DNA from: Phymatolithon calcareum
Lineage: Eukaryota; Rhodophyta; Florideophyceae; Hapalidiales
Assembly (NCBI GenBank): GCA_977006965.1
Contig: OZ345377.1
Location: forward strand, 1,860,001-1,924,000
Direction of reading: 5' to 3'
Length of the DNA: 64,000 bases
Positions within the stretch are counted from its first letter, which is position 1, and each line of letters begins with the position of its first letter. Under the pieces are notes generated by a model. It saw only the letters and a list, made by a program, of their open reading frames with translations. It was not told the origin of the DNA and searched no databases. The position numbers and the translations under genes are program-made. Below are positions 10,720-21,549 of this stretch, one piece after another.

Positions 10720-10810
10720 AAGTGTATGTATTCGTGTGTACACAAGAGCCAAAACAATATCCTAAAATCACGAGCAACGTGATGGTTCTTGTACACGAAT
10801 ACATACACTT
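10720..10810. repeat. Long inverted repeat with inner hairpin
   Basis: The arm 10720-10750 pairs with 10784-10810: 18 outer bases match perfectly, then a 4-base indel, then 8 of 9 match. The loop itself contains ATCACG/CGTGAT around 10768-10783. This is compatible with a foldback element or a structured transcript. Confidence 0.7.
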
Positions 10811-11028
10811 TTCTGCGTGTTTGCGGTGTCGCAGAGGAGCACAATCACCCGCATCTTGAAGTCAGTGCGTGCAACGTTCCACACTTGGTCCTCTGTTACT
10901 ACCGATCGGCGCTGGAATAGAGCAGCTAATATCTCGTGTGTCGAGATCTGTTTCACGAGCCAGAGCGCCCTTGCTTCCTCAATGGCCGTGATCTAGGACT
11001 CGTCGGTGACGACGAGATAGTAAACTGT

Positions 11029-11077
11029 GTGAATTTTGAAGCGGCAAAATGCGCGCATTTGCCGCTTCAAAATTCAC
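11029..11077. repeat. Near-perfect 49-bp palindrome
   Basis: The arms 11029-11050 and 11057-11077 are complementary except for one extra A in the left arm, around a GCGCGC centre. It encodes nothing recognised. Confidence 0.75.
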
Positions 11078-11469
11078 TCACGATGTTTCGCACTGTTTGC
11101 TTTGATAAACTTGGATTTCTCGATGGCAGACAGCCGAAGTCGAAGTGCAAAAGGGCTGCTTGCTGCATATAAAATTCACCCATCTCGCACAGACCTTCTT
11201 CTTATTCGCTAGGGCTTACTTTTGCGTTATCCGCTAATCGTCAACCGCGCATTGTGATATCATCGACTTCGACCGATGGAATAACTCTGATTGTTTCAAA
11301 GAGTGCATGGAAAACCACGGCATTATAGCAAGGGCCTCTTTGTATCCCGTAGGTTCTCATCGCCCTTGCTGCGATTTCGGACACCGGGGTAGACATACCA
11401 TGTTGAAATCTTTTTCTATTGCGCGTGCAACGTCTACCCTCGAATGTGGTGCCCCGCAAACGCAAAAAG

Positions 11470-11597
11470 AAGAAGAAGAAAAGAAGATTTTATTTACAAG
11501 TTACCAACGCATCTGCTGACGCTTCGGGCAACTTTTCGTGTGCAAAGGAAACTTGGCTTGATTCTGTTCGGTGAAAGGTTTCTTATGGTGGGCACTC
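11470..11597 (-). mobile_element. LINE-E 3' stub
   Basis: The minus-strand sequence carries the segment around GCGTCAGCAGATGCGTTGG, also present at 28.1 kb and (diverged) 36.66 kb, followed by an A/T- and CTT-rich tail. It is flanked by a 9-bp direct repeat CGCAAAAAG (11461-11469 and 11598-11606), as for a 5'-truncated non-LTR insertion. No coding capacity remains. Confidence 0.5.
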
Positions 11598-12521
11598 CGC
11601 AAAAAGGGAAATCCGATGCTCGTTCCCGACTGTAGAAAATGACTGCCACATGGTTTGTGTCCAATTCATCGCGATCACCGAGATGGTTAAAATCTCCCAT
11701 CTGGAGATTGTCCTTTGTTCTACATTGGCTTCCAATGGGTACAGTACATCTGACGTGCGTAGTTGAAGGCTCTTCCGTTGGGTTTGTCAATGGCTAATTC
11801 GTCGCTTCTTCGACATTGGTTCCTAGTTTCTAATAATGCATCGCGAGCGCATTTTAACGGTGTTGTTTTGAAGTTTGGTTCAGTACAGAAAGATCAATGT
11901 TGAACAGAGTTGGAAATTGACAAGAGCAGTACGCATTCGAATGAATTATGAAAGTAACGGGAGCCGACTGGGCGCTTGTGGGTGTCGATATTGACCATGC
12001 CGTCGGTGCCGTAAAGCTGGTCGGTGCGATTATCGTTGCATTATATGGGGATTCAAGTGGCAAATAAGGAGCAGAGCGTGGCACGCTACGTACGTTCTTC
12101 TTCGGCACTATCAGGTCTTGCGGCGCAGAAAATAAACATGAGCACACATGCTACTTATTGAGCATCTCGCCCCTCTCATCCAGCGAAGCTATGGTAAAAC
12201 CTACCCTGATTCATGGGCACCTTGCACTAATACTCTGCCACGTTGGCCACGAACGCTTTCAAATATGGCGCATACCCGAGGATGCAGAAACCTAACCCAT
12301 GGGTGAACATGAGGCAGCTGTGAATGCCGTTTGTTTGAGAGCCAGTCAAAATTGTTCACCTGTGCATCAAAATAGCTCATTGGTTGGTCCACACAGGATC
12401 ATGTCATGATCCACAACCCATGATTGCCGCTTATCCAGTGTGAGCTTGATCGCCACTGCGTATCCCTTTCCTTGTCGATACCCACAGAAGCCCACTACGC
12501 AGGTGATGCACACGCTTTAGA

Positions 12522-13932
12522 ATGGCAGTTTCCGCAACTCCTTCGAACCGGAGTGCAAAGCCTTCGTCATGCAGTCGGGTAATCGCCTTCACTCGCACCA
12601 ACCTTATCCCCCTCTTTCTCATGCTTGTCTCTCCACCCGCGGTGCAACTCGTCTGGGTCATATGCGCCCACCACGGCGGCTCCGTCCGCGCTGCAATCTC
12701 GACCGATTTGCCTACGCTGTACAGTCAATTTCCGTCTGCAAATCTCGCCGCCGCGCGTCTCACTGGAATCTTTCTTCTTTCCCAGCTCCTTCTCTTGCTG
12801 CTCCTTCCAGGATGCAAGTTTGTTGCATGTACGACGCCAATGGGTAACAAGCCGGAGTACCGTCTTAACGGCGTGCTCGCCTTCTTCGTCACCAATATTG
12901 GCCTGCTCTTGATGCACGAACTTGGAATTTGGCGTTTTGGCGTTGTGTACGATGAGTTTGGTCCTATCCTGGCTTTTCTCAACCAGTTTGCGCTTGTTGC
13001 AACTTTACTGCTGTACGTTCGTGGACTGTACAGTCCGACAAACTCAGACTCGGGACGAACGGGCAATGGATTGATTTGGGATTTGTGGCAGGGAACGGAA
13101 TTGCATCCGGAGATATGCGGGGTGAGCTTGAAGCAACTTATCAATTGCCGCTTTGCTATGATGGGATGGAGCGTGGTTGTCATCGCGTTTGCTATGAAAC
13201 AGAAGGAACTATATGGTGAAATTAGTACCTCCATGCTGGTTTCCACTGCGTTGCAACTGCTGTACATTTTCAAGTTCTTCTGGTGGGAGAGCGGCTATTT
13301 CAACTCTGTACGTTTTTGCACCATTTGCCTATCATTCTTGTGCTTCACATTCTGACAATCTCTTCACGCCGTGCACCGCAATGCAGGTCGACATCATTCA
13401 CGACCGCTTCGGCTTTTACATCTTCTGGGGATGCACCGCCTTCCTGCCAAGCATTTACACCCTTACCAGTTTGTATCTCACCTCTCATCCGATCCATCTC
13501 TCGCCCGTCCGAGCCGCGATCCTGCTTTTGTGCGGCGCGCTGGCAGTATGGGCCAACTATGACACGGACCGTCAACGGCAGCGGTTTCGCGAAACGGGCG
13601 GTAGGGAGAAAGTCTGGGGCCGCGCCCCGCGTATGATTCGAGCAAAGTACACCACGGGCGATGGAGTTGTGCACGACAGTATCCTACTGGCGAGCGGGTG
13701 GTGGGGCGTTGCGAGGCACATTAATTATGTCTTCGAGATCGCCCTCGCATTGTGCTGGACACTTCCGGCGGGCAGCTCTGCGATTATTGCGTACGTCTAT
13801 GTCGTTTTTCTTACCATTCTGCTCACCGATCGCGCGTACCGCGACGAGTTGAGGTGCTCCGAGAAATATGGCCAGTTTTACGAACAGTATTGCCAGCTCG
13901 TGCCCTGGCGCATGATCCCCGGCGTGTACTGA
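12522..13932 (+). CDS. DHCR7: 7-dehydrocholesterol reductase (sterol Delta7-reductase)
   Basis: Two exons, 12522-13307 and 13387-13932, give 443 residues. Family marks in order: YRLNGVLAFF, then PTNSDSGRTGNGLIWDLW and GTELHPEI, AFAMKQKELYG, the splice junction S/VDIIHDRFGFYIFWG, the NADPH/sterol signature GWWGVARHINY (about 366-376) and RDELRCSEKYGQFYEQY near the end. Several membrane helices are evident. These separate DHCR7/DWF5 from Delta14-reductase and lamin B receptor. The enzyme reduces the C7-C8 double bond of 5,7-diene sterols with NADPH in the ER, the last step to cholesterol-type sterols. It acts directly after the C5-desaturase at 7888-8754. The ATG at 12522 precedes the first predicted helix; N-terminal tails vary in this family, so the exact start is less certain than the rest. 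Confidence 0.9.
13308..13386 (+). other. Intron of DHCR7 (79 nt, phase 0)
   Basis: The donor is TCT/GTACGT and the acceptor is ATGCAG/GTCGAC. The upstream frame reads through into a non-family peptide that ends at 13355, so splicing is required for the conserved C-terminal half. Confidence 0.88.
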
Positions 13933-14625
13933 TAGAAGAGTAATTGTCGGTTTGAAATCGTACAGCCCATAGATGGCGGTAGGGCTGTGCTCATGAATTC
14001 AACTTCTGGGATCGCCGTTCGCTTGTGAATCTGATTGAGCAGAGCTCACAGTTGCATAGAATGATTAGGCGTGTTGATTGGCTAATAATTTCTGGATAAG
14101 AGCCTCTATTGGCTGTATGGTAGTTCAATGCAGTACAATTGGGTGTATGAGTACTGCATGTAGTATGACTGCCTTATAGCAAGCTGTGTGCATTCAATTC
14201 GTGGATGCGGATGCGGGACAAGTTTGAAACACTGTACGTCCAAAGTAGCCCTAAGTCAGAGACGTATGACAAGCCCATTCATAGCCACGTGGAGCAGGCA
14301 CGGCGCACGCACGCAGAGTCCTTCCGCTCGATCACAACTGTATGATTCGATTTACGTTGGCCCGCTGCTGTAGCACCGACTGCGGGCTGTGCTGCTGTGC
14401 ACCCAATTTATGATCGTCGGTACATCACGCTCCACCGCCCCGCCTGCTGCCGTCCCGCCGCGCGCGCATCGGCTCCACAGTACTCTCACTTGCCCGCGCT
14501 CCTGCTCACCTTGCGTCCATCGTCGACGGCCGTCTGCATCGCCGCTGTCCCATCCAGATTCCACAAGTCCACGCGGACCGCGGACACCACGTGCACCGCC
14601 TCACGAGCGCGCAATCGCGCCCGCT
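13933..14625. promoter_or_regulatory. Spacer and probable promoter region of the MAP kinase
   Basis: 693 bp. An inverted repeat ATGCAGTAC / GTACTGCAT (14128-14159, 14-base loop) lies mid-spacer. The last 200 bases are C-rich and open in the kinase frame from 14389, but that extension is low-complexity and not kinase-like, so I treat it as 5' leader. Confidence 0.4.
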
Positions 14626-16248
14626 ATGGACGCCGGGAACCCGCGCGACCGCGCACGCGAGGACCGTCTCCGCCGTCTGCGGCAGCTCCGCAAGGAGTTT
14701 TTTGAAGTTCCGCTCTTTGAAAACAAGTATACCGTGCAACAAATCATTGGCGAAGGCGCCTCCGGCGTCGTTTGTTCTGCCGTTGATAATACTACCGGGG
14801 AAACCGTCGCTGTGAAGCGGGTCTCGCGTGGATTTGATAAAGTTCCGGTTTCCGTTCGAATTCTGAGAGAGCTGAAGTTCTTGCGCCTTCTTCGCTCGCA
14901 TCAAAATATTGTCGAGATCAAGGATATTCTCATGCCCGGGTCTACTCGCGATTTCAATGACGTCTTTGTTGTTTTCGAGCTTATGCCTACCGATCTCAAT
15001 CACGTCCTCCGTTCTAAGACAGAGTTGTCAGAACTTCATGTCAAGTACTTCATGTATCAGCTTCTTCGAGGTCTTTACTTTCTGCACACCGCTGGCGTAT
15101 TCCACCGCGACCTCAAGCCCAATAACATTCTGATTAACAACCAGTGCGCACTTCGCATATGCGATTTCGGACTTGCGCGTGCTGCCTTCGATGATGAGCC
15201 GGATATGGTGTATTGGACTGACTACGTTGCTACCCGCTGGTACCGCGCCCCGGAGCTCATAATGACTCATTTTACAAAATATTCCACTGCCATCGATATT
15301 TGGTCTGCTGGATGCATATTCGCCGAAATGCTTGGCAAGGGAAAACCCTTATTCCCTGGAAAAGACGGCTATGATCAGCTGCAGCTTATGACCAGCGTTA
15401 TAGGCTCTCCCTCCGACGAGGCAATATCGAAAGTGCAATCCGCCCGCGTCCGCGAGCACTTTCAAATGCTCCCGCGCAAACGCCGTCAGCCGTTTACGCA
15501 GATCTTCCCTAACGCCGACCCGGAAGCCTGTGACCTACTCGAAAAGTTGCTCGACTTCGATCCGGCCCGTCGCCCCACTGCTGGCGAGGCATTGGCACAC
15601 CCGTACTTCAAAGCGTTCTACGAGCCGGGGAACGAACCCATGGGAAAGCCGATTGATCAGAACGAGTTTGCATTTGAGCGCAAAAAACTCACACCAGAGC
15701 ACATGCGTCAGCTTTTCCTGGAAGAAATCATGCTCTATCATCCAGAACATTCCCGGGAATTCTTCCAGGACACCCGACATGGCGAGTTTGAGCCTCCAAG
15801 TCAGGCCGAGCACTTTGCCAGCGCCATGCGGTCCGTGCAGGAGGGTATTGCGCAGCGTAAAACGACCTCCATGCCAAAGGCGAAATTCAAACCGATATCA
15901 GAAGCATACCGCGCCAAACGCGAGAAACAGCGACAGGCTGAGGCTGAGCAGGAGGCCGCGGCCGCGAAGAAGGATGACCGCGCACCCATGGGATCATCCG
16001 CTAGCTGGTATGGCCCGAGCAGACAGCGCGGAAGATCAAACATGGACCATGCAGACCCTGCCGCGGGCCGCGCTGCGGTGGCGGACGCAGTGCTGGAGGC
16101 AGATCCCATGGCACTTGAAGAGCCTGAAATGGCAGACCTTGGGGTTGTGAAGGTTAACTCGGCCGGTGGAAATGCATGTGCAAAAGGCGCGAATGGAGTC
16201 CCGAATGGTGGGTCCGCAATGGCAGTCGATAACCCTCGAATGCTATAG
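14626..16248 (+). CDS. Mitogen-activated protein kinase with TDY activation loop
   Basis: 540 residues. The kinase domain spans about 35-325: glycine loop GEGASGVV (42-49), catalytic Lys64, HRDLKPNN (160-167), DFG (180-182), TDY (198-200) and VATRWYRAPE. TDY in place of TEY is the form found in plant group D and other algal MAP kinases; dual phosphorylation at Thr198 and Tyr200 would activate the enzyme. A C-terminal MAPK extension follows (conserved ELTPEHMRQLFLEEI-like stretch about 430-450), then a roughly 100-residue Ala/Glu/Lys-rich tail of low complexity. The ATG at 14626 opens a basic N-terminal helix of some 30 residues; an in-frame ATG at 14389 would add 79 Pro/Arg/Ser-rich residues and is unlikely. 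There is no intron. Upstream kinases and substrates cannot be inferred. Confidence 0.9.
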   Translation: MDAGNPRDRAREDRLRRLRQLRKEFFEVPLFENKYTVQQIIGEGASGVVCSAVDNTTGETVAVKRVSRGFDKVPVSVRILRELKFLRLLRSHQNIVEIKDILMPGSTRDFNDVFVVFELMPTDLNHVLRSKTELSELHVKYFMYQLLRGLYFLHTAGVFHRDLKPNNILINNQCALRICDFGLARAAFDDEPDMVYWTDYVATRWYRAPELIMTHFTKYSTAIDIWSAGCIFAEMLGKGKPLFPGKDGYDQLQLMTSVIGSPSDEAISKVQSARVREHFQMLPRKRRQPFTQIFPNADPEACDLLEKLLDFDPARRPTAGEALAHPYFKAFYEPGNEPMGKPIDQNEFAFERKKLTPEHMRQLFLEEIMLYHPEHSREFFQDTRHGEFEPPSQAEHFASAMRSVQEGIAQRKTTSMPKAKFKPISEAYRAKREKQRQAEAEQEAAAAKKDDRAPMGSSASWYGPSRQRGRSNMDHADPAAGRAAVADAVLEADPMALEEPEMADLGVVKVNSAGGNACAKGANGVPNGGSAMAVDNPRML

Positions 16249-17762
16249 GCACGCGCTCCGCCCGTACATGCTGCACGGTCGTGCGGGAGAGAGGTAGTTT
16301 AGTGGTGTTTATGTAGCAGTCTTGTGTGGCGGTCAGATTTATCACTGCTGTCGGTAAGAGACGGACGACGAGTTCGTGTGCGAGGGTGGATCGATCAGGA
16401 GCTTGTTCACGCACAAGAAGAATTGTAAAATTAAGATTGATTGTGGTACAAGTAGGGCGTGCGCCGAGACATTCATGTACAGTACTCTGTGGATTGCAGC
16501 GAGCTTGCCAAGAGGATTATTTGAAAATTTTAAATGTTTATGTATATTTTAGAGAGGACTTGAACCATTCTCATTCATTCATTTTGCTATTTCCCTTAAT
16601 GGGGCTATAAGCGATTCGAGGGCATAAGTTTCTTCCATTCTATAGCAGGTTTGACTGTGGTCTTCACTTCTCGTTCAGGTAAATTACTTCACCAAAGATT
16701 GATTCTGAGGCAGTGTAGCAGCAGCAGGCGGACTAGGCGGGGCACACCGCTCTAAGAATATGTCCAAGCCAGTTTCATCGTAGGTCTCTGGCCCGCATTA
16801 CCACGTTGATGGTGTGCTTCTTGGCTTCGACGGCTCTTCGTTATTCACGATAGCATCTTAACACCTGTTAACTTGAGTTTCTTCCGCGCTGGTTCTGTCA
16901 GCTTTCATGATTCAAAGCCATATAGGAGAGTTGATTCAACAGAGGAACCAAAAAGACGAAGACGTAGACCTGTGAGTAGTTTTCAACCTGTCAAAGTCCG
17001 ATTGAGGCCTTGAAAGCTGTACCAAGCAATTTGGATGCGGTGATAGACAGGGACTAAGGGGTCACCGTCTGTCGGCTGCATTACACTGAGATGTTTGAAG
17101 TGTCGGGCAGGACTTGAACCACTGAATGATCACATTGCATTCAGATTTTATGGCGCTCTTCACATTCTGCTGCATATCGGAGCTAAGTTAGCGACGGTCG
17201 TTAATTAATGTCGAACTAATGCTGTTGGTAGCAAGTGAGAGAAATTGTTGTGGAAGAACTATTGCTTCCGTCAGTCTACGGCGAGCGGAAGCCCGTTAAG
17301 TACGTAATGTCAAGTGGTCTAATCTAGCTAGAAGTCGGTGTTCCAGAATAGGGAACAACTGCAGCCCAAAAGGCGAGGTTTCGCGCTTTCGGATTCAAAT
17401 TGAATGAATCAACGGTACAATCCAATTGTGGGTGCTGATGATGTGGGAACCCCACTTGGTACATCCTGAAAGCAATGGTTGAATGCTCCTGGGAGCGCAA
17501 GCGTGCCGGATTGAAGCGTTTCCGATGCGTAAATCTTGGCATGGTAATTGACTCTAGGTGACCGAAGTAAGCAGGGGCCATCATACTTGTGGATCCTGGC
17601 AGTAGGAACGTAAAGGCAGGGAGGGGGAGGTGCTCCTATAAAGAGGGCTAGGAGAGAATTCAAACCTGCCAGTAGGTGTCTCACAGCAGTCTAAAAGGTT
17701 AATTATTTGGGGTCTGATTATCGCAGTACAACGCCTAAGCACTCCGCTGAGCTGAGGTCATT
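16249..17762. other. 1.5-kb intergenic region at the edge of the gene island
   Basis: No gene or clear repeat was recognised. It separates the last gene of the island from the first transposon copy. Confidence 0.45.
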
Positions 17763-17775
17763 GAGTCTCTCCAGT

Positions 17776-17928
17776 GAGAGGAGACCAGCGTGGCCCGAGC
17801 CATTGACTCGATACTAAATAATTCTGATTAAGGAACCGAAATTTCGAGTGTAGTAGAGTGCTAAGAAAGGTGCCGACTTTTCTCACGTTGGGACACATGG
17901 TACCTTCTCAATAAATCCACTTAATTAC
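17776..17928 (+). mobile_element. LINE-C 3' stub (153 bp)
   Basis: It carries the LINE-C 3' end (GGTGCCGACTTT, GGGACACATGGTACC, CAATAAATCCACTTAATTA). It is flanked by a perfect 13-bp duplication GAGTCTCTCCAGT (17763-17775 and 17929-17941). The truncated element starts with the family's protein tail, out of coding context. Confidence 0.85.
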
Positions 17929-17981
17929 GAGTCTCTCCAGTCGTGGGAGCAGCAGTACGGGTGTAACAATTCCCCGACGAG

Positions 17982-19815
17982 GGGATATATGTTGATTTAT
18001 TTTAAAAGCTCCCAAAGCCTCAAATTGAGTAACAGGGCAGCTTCTCGCTGTTTTCGATACTCATCTCTCTACTCTCCTTCTAATATCTCCTTAATTCGAA
18101 TTTCTCTCCCTGTGAGGGCCCGAGTAAGTCTTTTGCATTCATATTCCGTTTCTTGGTCCATCTTCATAGACTGCAGTATACGTTGCAACACGGTGAGCTC
18201 CACCACAGCACCAGTCCCAAAGTATTTCTCCATAATGGATTTTCTCCACAAAGGAACTCTGTTGAAAATGACTCTCAGGCATCTCTACCTCGCAGTTCTG
18301 TCCCTTATATATAGCACTCCTCGTAGGTCGTCCGGTACGCCGATCGGGATTTTAACTGTCCGACCCTCTTCTTCCAGCGACCAGACCTTGACTGTTGCTT
18401 GTAGGCGTCGCTTTTTTGACACCATACCTTCTTCCGCTTGTTTCAGAGCTTCTTTAAAGTGTTCCTCTTCCCCGAGATACGCAGTGTCCTTTGATACGTC
18501 TTCCAGATCTTCTTCTTTTCCCTGGTATTCTTCTGAAAGCTCCAGGAACTTCCTCCGTCTTACCAAGCTTAAGGCAAACCTTTCAGCCTGGTGCATTCTC
18601 CTCATCTGTGGGCTGGCGAGACGGCAGAGCACTCGCATTCTCTCCCTTCGATACTCGGCATATTTTCTGAAAACGTATCTGTAGAAAAGACCTTCTGCTG
18701 CTTCAATTGCCGATAGTATTCGTTTCGTGATCGGTGTCAGGTGAATGGCATACTCCCATTTGGGGAGAATCAACGACTTGACAATCCTGATGCACGTGGT
18801 TGGTTGGAGTCCTCTGACGTTCAAGCCAATTTGGCAGAGTTTGTGTATGCATCCCATCGCATTCCGAACTCTTTAGATTGCTGTATCGTCGGTGACACCG
18901 TTGTTGTTCACACCGATCCCGAGGTAGGACAGTCTCCAGGCTTGGTGCAGCTCTTTTCCTGCAAGGAAGAATTTCTTCTTTGGGAGTCCTTTGTACTTAA
19001 GGACCTCGCTCTTTCCTGGCTTCGTGTTCCATTTCATGGAGTTCTCGGCTGCCCACTTCGTAGCTATGTCCAATAGTTTTTGCAATCCTCTTGCATTCTT
19101 TGCCTGAAGAAGAACGTCATCCGCAAATAGCTGCGCTGGATGGTCAGACACTGTTCTTGTTACTTGGGCGGCAGCTTCCGCGAACGTATCCATGAATATC
19201 TTATATAGGCACGGACTAAGCGGGGAGCCCTGCGGAAAACCTCGGTCGATAATGCACCACGTTTTCGTTTCATCTCCTGCCGACGTGATCCACGACGATT
19301 TCATCAGGTAACATACCATCTTTGTTATGTGAACCGGCAACTTTTTCTTCAGTCGCTCGAGGAGAATATCCCTCGGGACGCTGTCATACGCTGCTGACAA
19401 GTCAAGTACAGCACGAACGGGTGACCATTTTGCATAGTATTCTTTGCGCGAAGTATGGCCAAATATGTGCTCTTGTCTCTCCGAAAACCCAGTTGTGCTA
19501 TGTTAAACCGGTAGTGATCCCTTATGTATGAGTCTAGGGCGGAATCGATTATCTTCCTGACCTGACTTAGTAGAGAGATAGGCCTGTAGTTTGCCGCAAT
19601 GTGTGCTGGACCTTTCTTGTATAGGGGAATAAGTGTTGCTTGCCGCCATTGTCGTGGGAGGCACCTCAGTCGCCCGCATGTCTCCCGCAGAACCAGAATC
19701 AATTCGAAACCGACCTCCTTGTTTGCGTGTAGCATCTCCACAGCAACGCCGTCTGGGCCCACAGCTTTCCCTCTTGGCGCTCTGTTAAAGGCTCTTCGAA
19801 GATGCCTCCTCATTG
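17982..19815 (-). mobile_element. LINE-A copy 1: 5'-truncated non-LTR retrotransposon
   Basis: It is flanked by a perfect 14-bp duplication AATTCCCCGACGAG (17968-17981 and 19816-19829). Reading the minus strand from 19815 gives reverse transcriptase from the first motifs (PRGKAVGPDGVAVEML, then YKKGPAHIAANYRPISLL, QLGFRRDKST), DLSAAYDSVPRDIL after a frameshift near 19420, GFPQGSPLSP and the active site FADD in place of YADD. A thumb-like region and a cysteine-poor C-terminal domain follow to about 18.07 kb. At least one frameshift and several in-frame stops (one near 18.87 kb) make it dead. The 3' end is GGGAGCTTTTAAAATAAAT followed by CAACATAT. Confidence 0.9.
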
Positions 19816-19829
19816 AATTCCCCGACGAG

Positions 19830-21549
19830 AGTCGACAGGATTATGCCGTGCATCTAGCATCCAAGACTGCGGCAGATGAAATCTTTTTGATTAATTCTTC
19901 GCATTTGGAGGAAATAACTTCATAAGACTTTGCTATTGTTGTCACAGAGAGATGACGGATGACGAAAGGAACATTCTTGACCTACTTTTGCTCCACAGAA
20001 CCCAGACTAGAAGGCAGGAAATGTTGACAGTATACAGCATGTAGCTACGATACCAATCATCGATCGCTTGCAAGAAACGCTGGGATATCTAGAAATCAGT
20101 TTGCAGGAGAGAAACTAGGGACACCCTATTCATTGACGTAGGGACCTTTCTTGACGAAAACGGACTTTACAGGTCGACGCATTCCAAGAACTTCGGGCCC
20201 AAGCAAAGGTATCGTCTTCAAGCGGTTTCAAGGGCATACGGTACATCACCCCCGTCTAAGGATCACACCACTTGAAAAAAAGCTCGGAGAGCCCGTCAAG
20301 AACTGGATAGGAAAACACAGTGAGATGACGACCAAATATTTCTCGTTAGAATTTGAACGAAATTCAGTGGTGCATATCCCAGAGCTTCCCAAGATCGTAT
20401 GCATAAAAGGTATCTACAATAGAGTAATCCTCAAGGCGAAAAGTGATGATATCCTCCAACTATGAGATGGAACTGCTTTGTCGATTCTCTTGCATATGTT
20501 TTCACCCTCCGTTTCCGTATCCTGCATCGCGGCGCGGGCCCTCCGCCACTCCCTTGCACCAAACTATATATTTGCAGTTCCATTTGAGTTCCGCAATCTT
20601 TTCCTCCTCCCCTCTCCTTTTGTCTCCCCTTCGTTTGCCCTTCGCGCGCACCCGCGCGGTCCCACCGGGATCTTCTCTACTCCCGTGCCGCCGCTGACAC
20701 ACCCCATTGTGCGGCAGCTTGCTTTCGTTACAATTATTCCTTGGCTTTCGTACTGATTCGACTTACCGCGCATAATAAACAAAAGTTGCAAGTTTGTTGA
20801 GCACTCGAACCGGTGCTGAGTACGATCTACAGGATTGTCGTAATCAAACCGTCTATGGAGCAAATTTGGCAGTTATGCAGAACGATTCGATCGATGCGAC
20901 AGTCGGCTTAGTTGTTCTGCTACTTCGTTTTCCATTTAATAGTAGCATGGCCACTTTTTCAAGAGCAACACGCTTTGCCGCACCATGTTCCATAAGGTGG
21001 AATGTGCTCAGTGCGAATACTCCAAGATTCGGCTTTCGAATCTATTCCACATTCATGTTGAGCACAAAAGCCAGACCTTCCTCACCATCTCAGCTTCCAT
21101 CCTGTTTGATGGCTTTCTGGGCTTCAACTTCATGCCAGAAGTATTACTGAACATTACATCGAATATGATTGCCTTCTCTTAGTTGAGAGATAAATTTATC
21201 TACCTTCAAAAGTCCTCCTGCAAAATTTAAACGTACTGCACCGCTCTTAGCTACCAATCACATCTTGAGGTACATTTCCTTGTTTTAACCCCGACTTCGC
21301 GAGAGAAATTTGTATTTAAAAACACCTTTTTCGCCGATTTTGACGAAGATTTTGCTTAGAGAAATATCTTCTTTGCAGAAAAATACGGAAAGGAAATGCA
21401 TCGAAAGCTCTCGACGTTTCCTCCTCCAATCTACTCCATTGCATTCTGAAAAATTGTTCATAAGTGTACCAACCATTAGAAAACATGCACTGTCAGCAGC
21501 CCTGGTCAAGATACAAATAAGTAAATATAACGATTTCATTACAGCACCT
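19830..21549. other. Unassigned 1.7 kb, possibly decayed transposon
   Basis: No host gene was recognised. A 104-codon frame at 20151-20465 (+) has no known motif. A pyrimidine-rich stretch lies at 20.48-20.70 kb. The right part (21.28-21.55 kb) probably continues the decayed transposase gene read from the right on the minus strand. Confidence 0.4.

Larger units (their letters stand above)
10380..12521. other. 2.1-kb intergenic region with two inverted repeats and a LINE-E stub
   Basis: No host gene was recognised. The stretch holds a stem-loop (10720-10810), a near-perfect palindrome (11029-11077) and a short non-LTR retrotransposon remnant (11470-11597). Open frames of 60-98 codons lack any family feature. 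Confidence 0.5.

Noticed and set aside
14389-14625. Upstream start for the MAP kinase adding 79 residues
   Set aside because: The extension is Pro/Arg/Ser low-complexity sequence of a C-rich leader; kinase-like sequence begins only after 14626.
16550-17120. GGACTTGAACC words (16556, 17108) as B boxes of minus-strand SINEs or tRNAs
   Set aside because: No A box at suitable distance, no target repeats and no similarity between the two sites beyond the word.
20151-20465. 104-codon open frame as a gene
   Set aside because: Lys-rich but without a recognisable domain, and surrounded by decayed repeats. It could be real, but nothing supports it.
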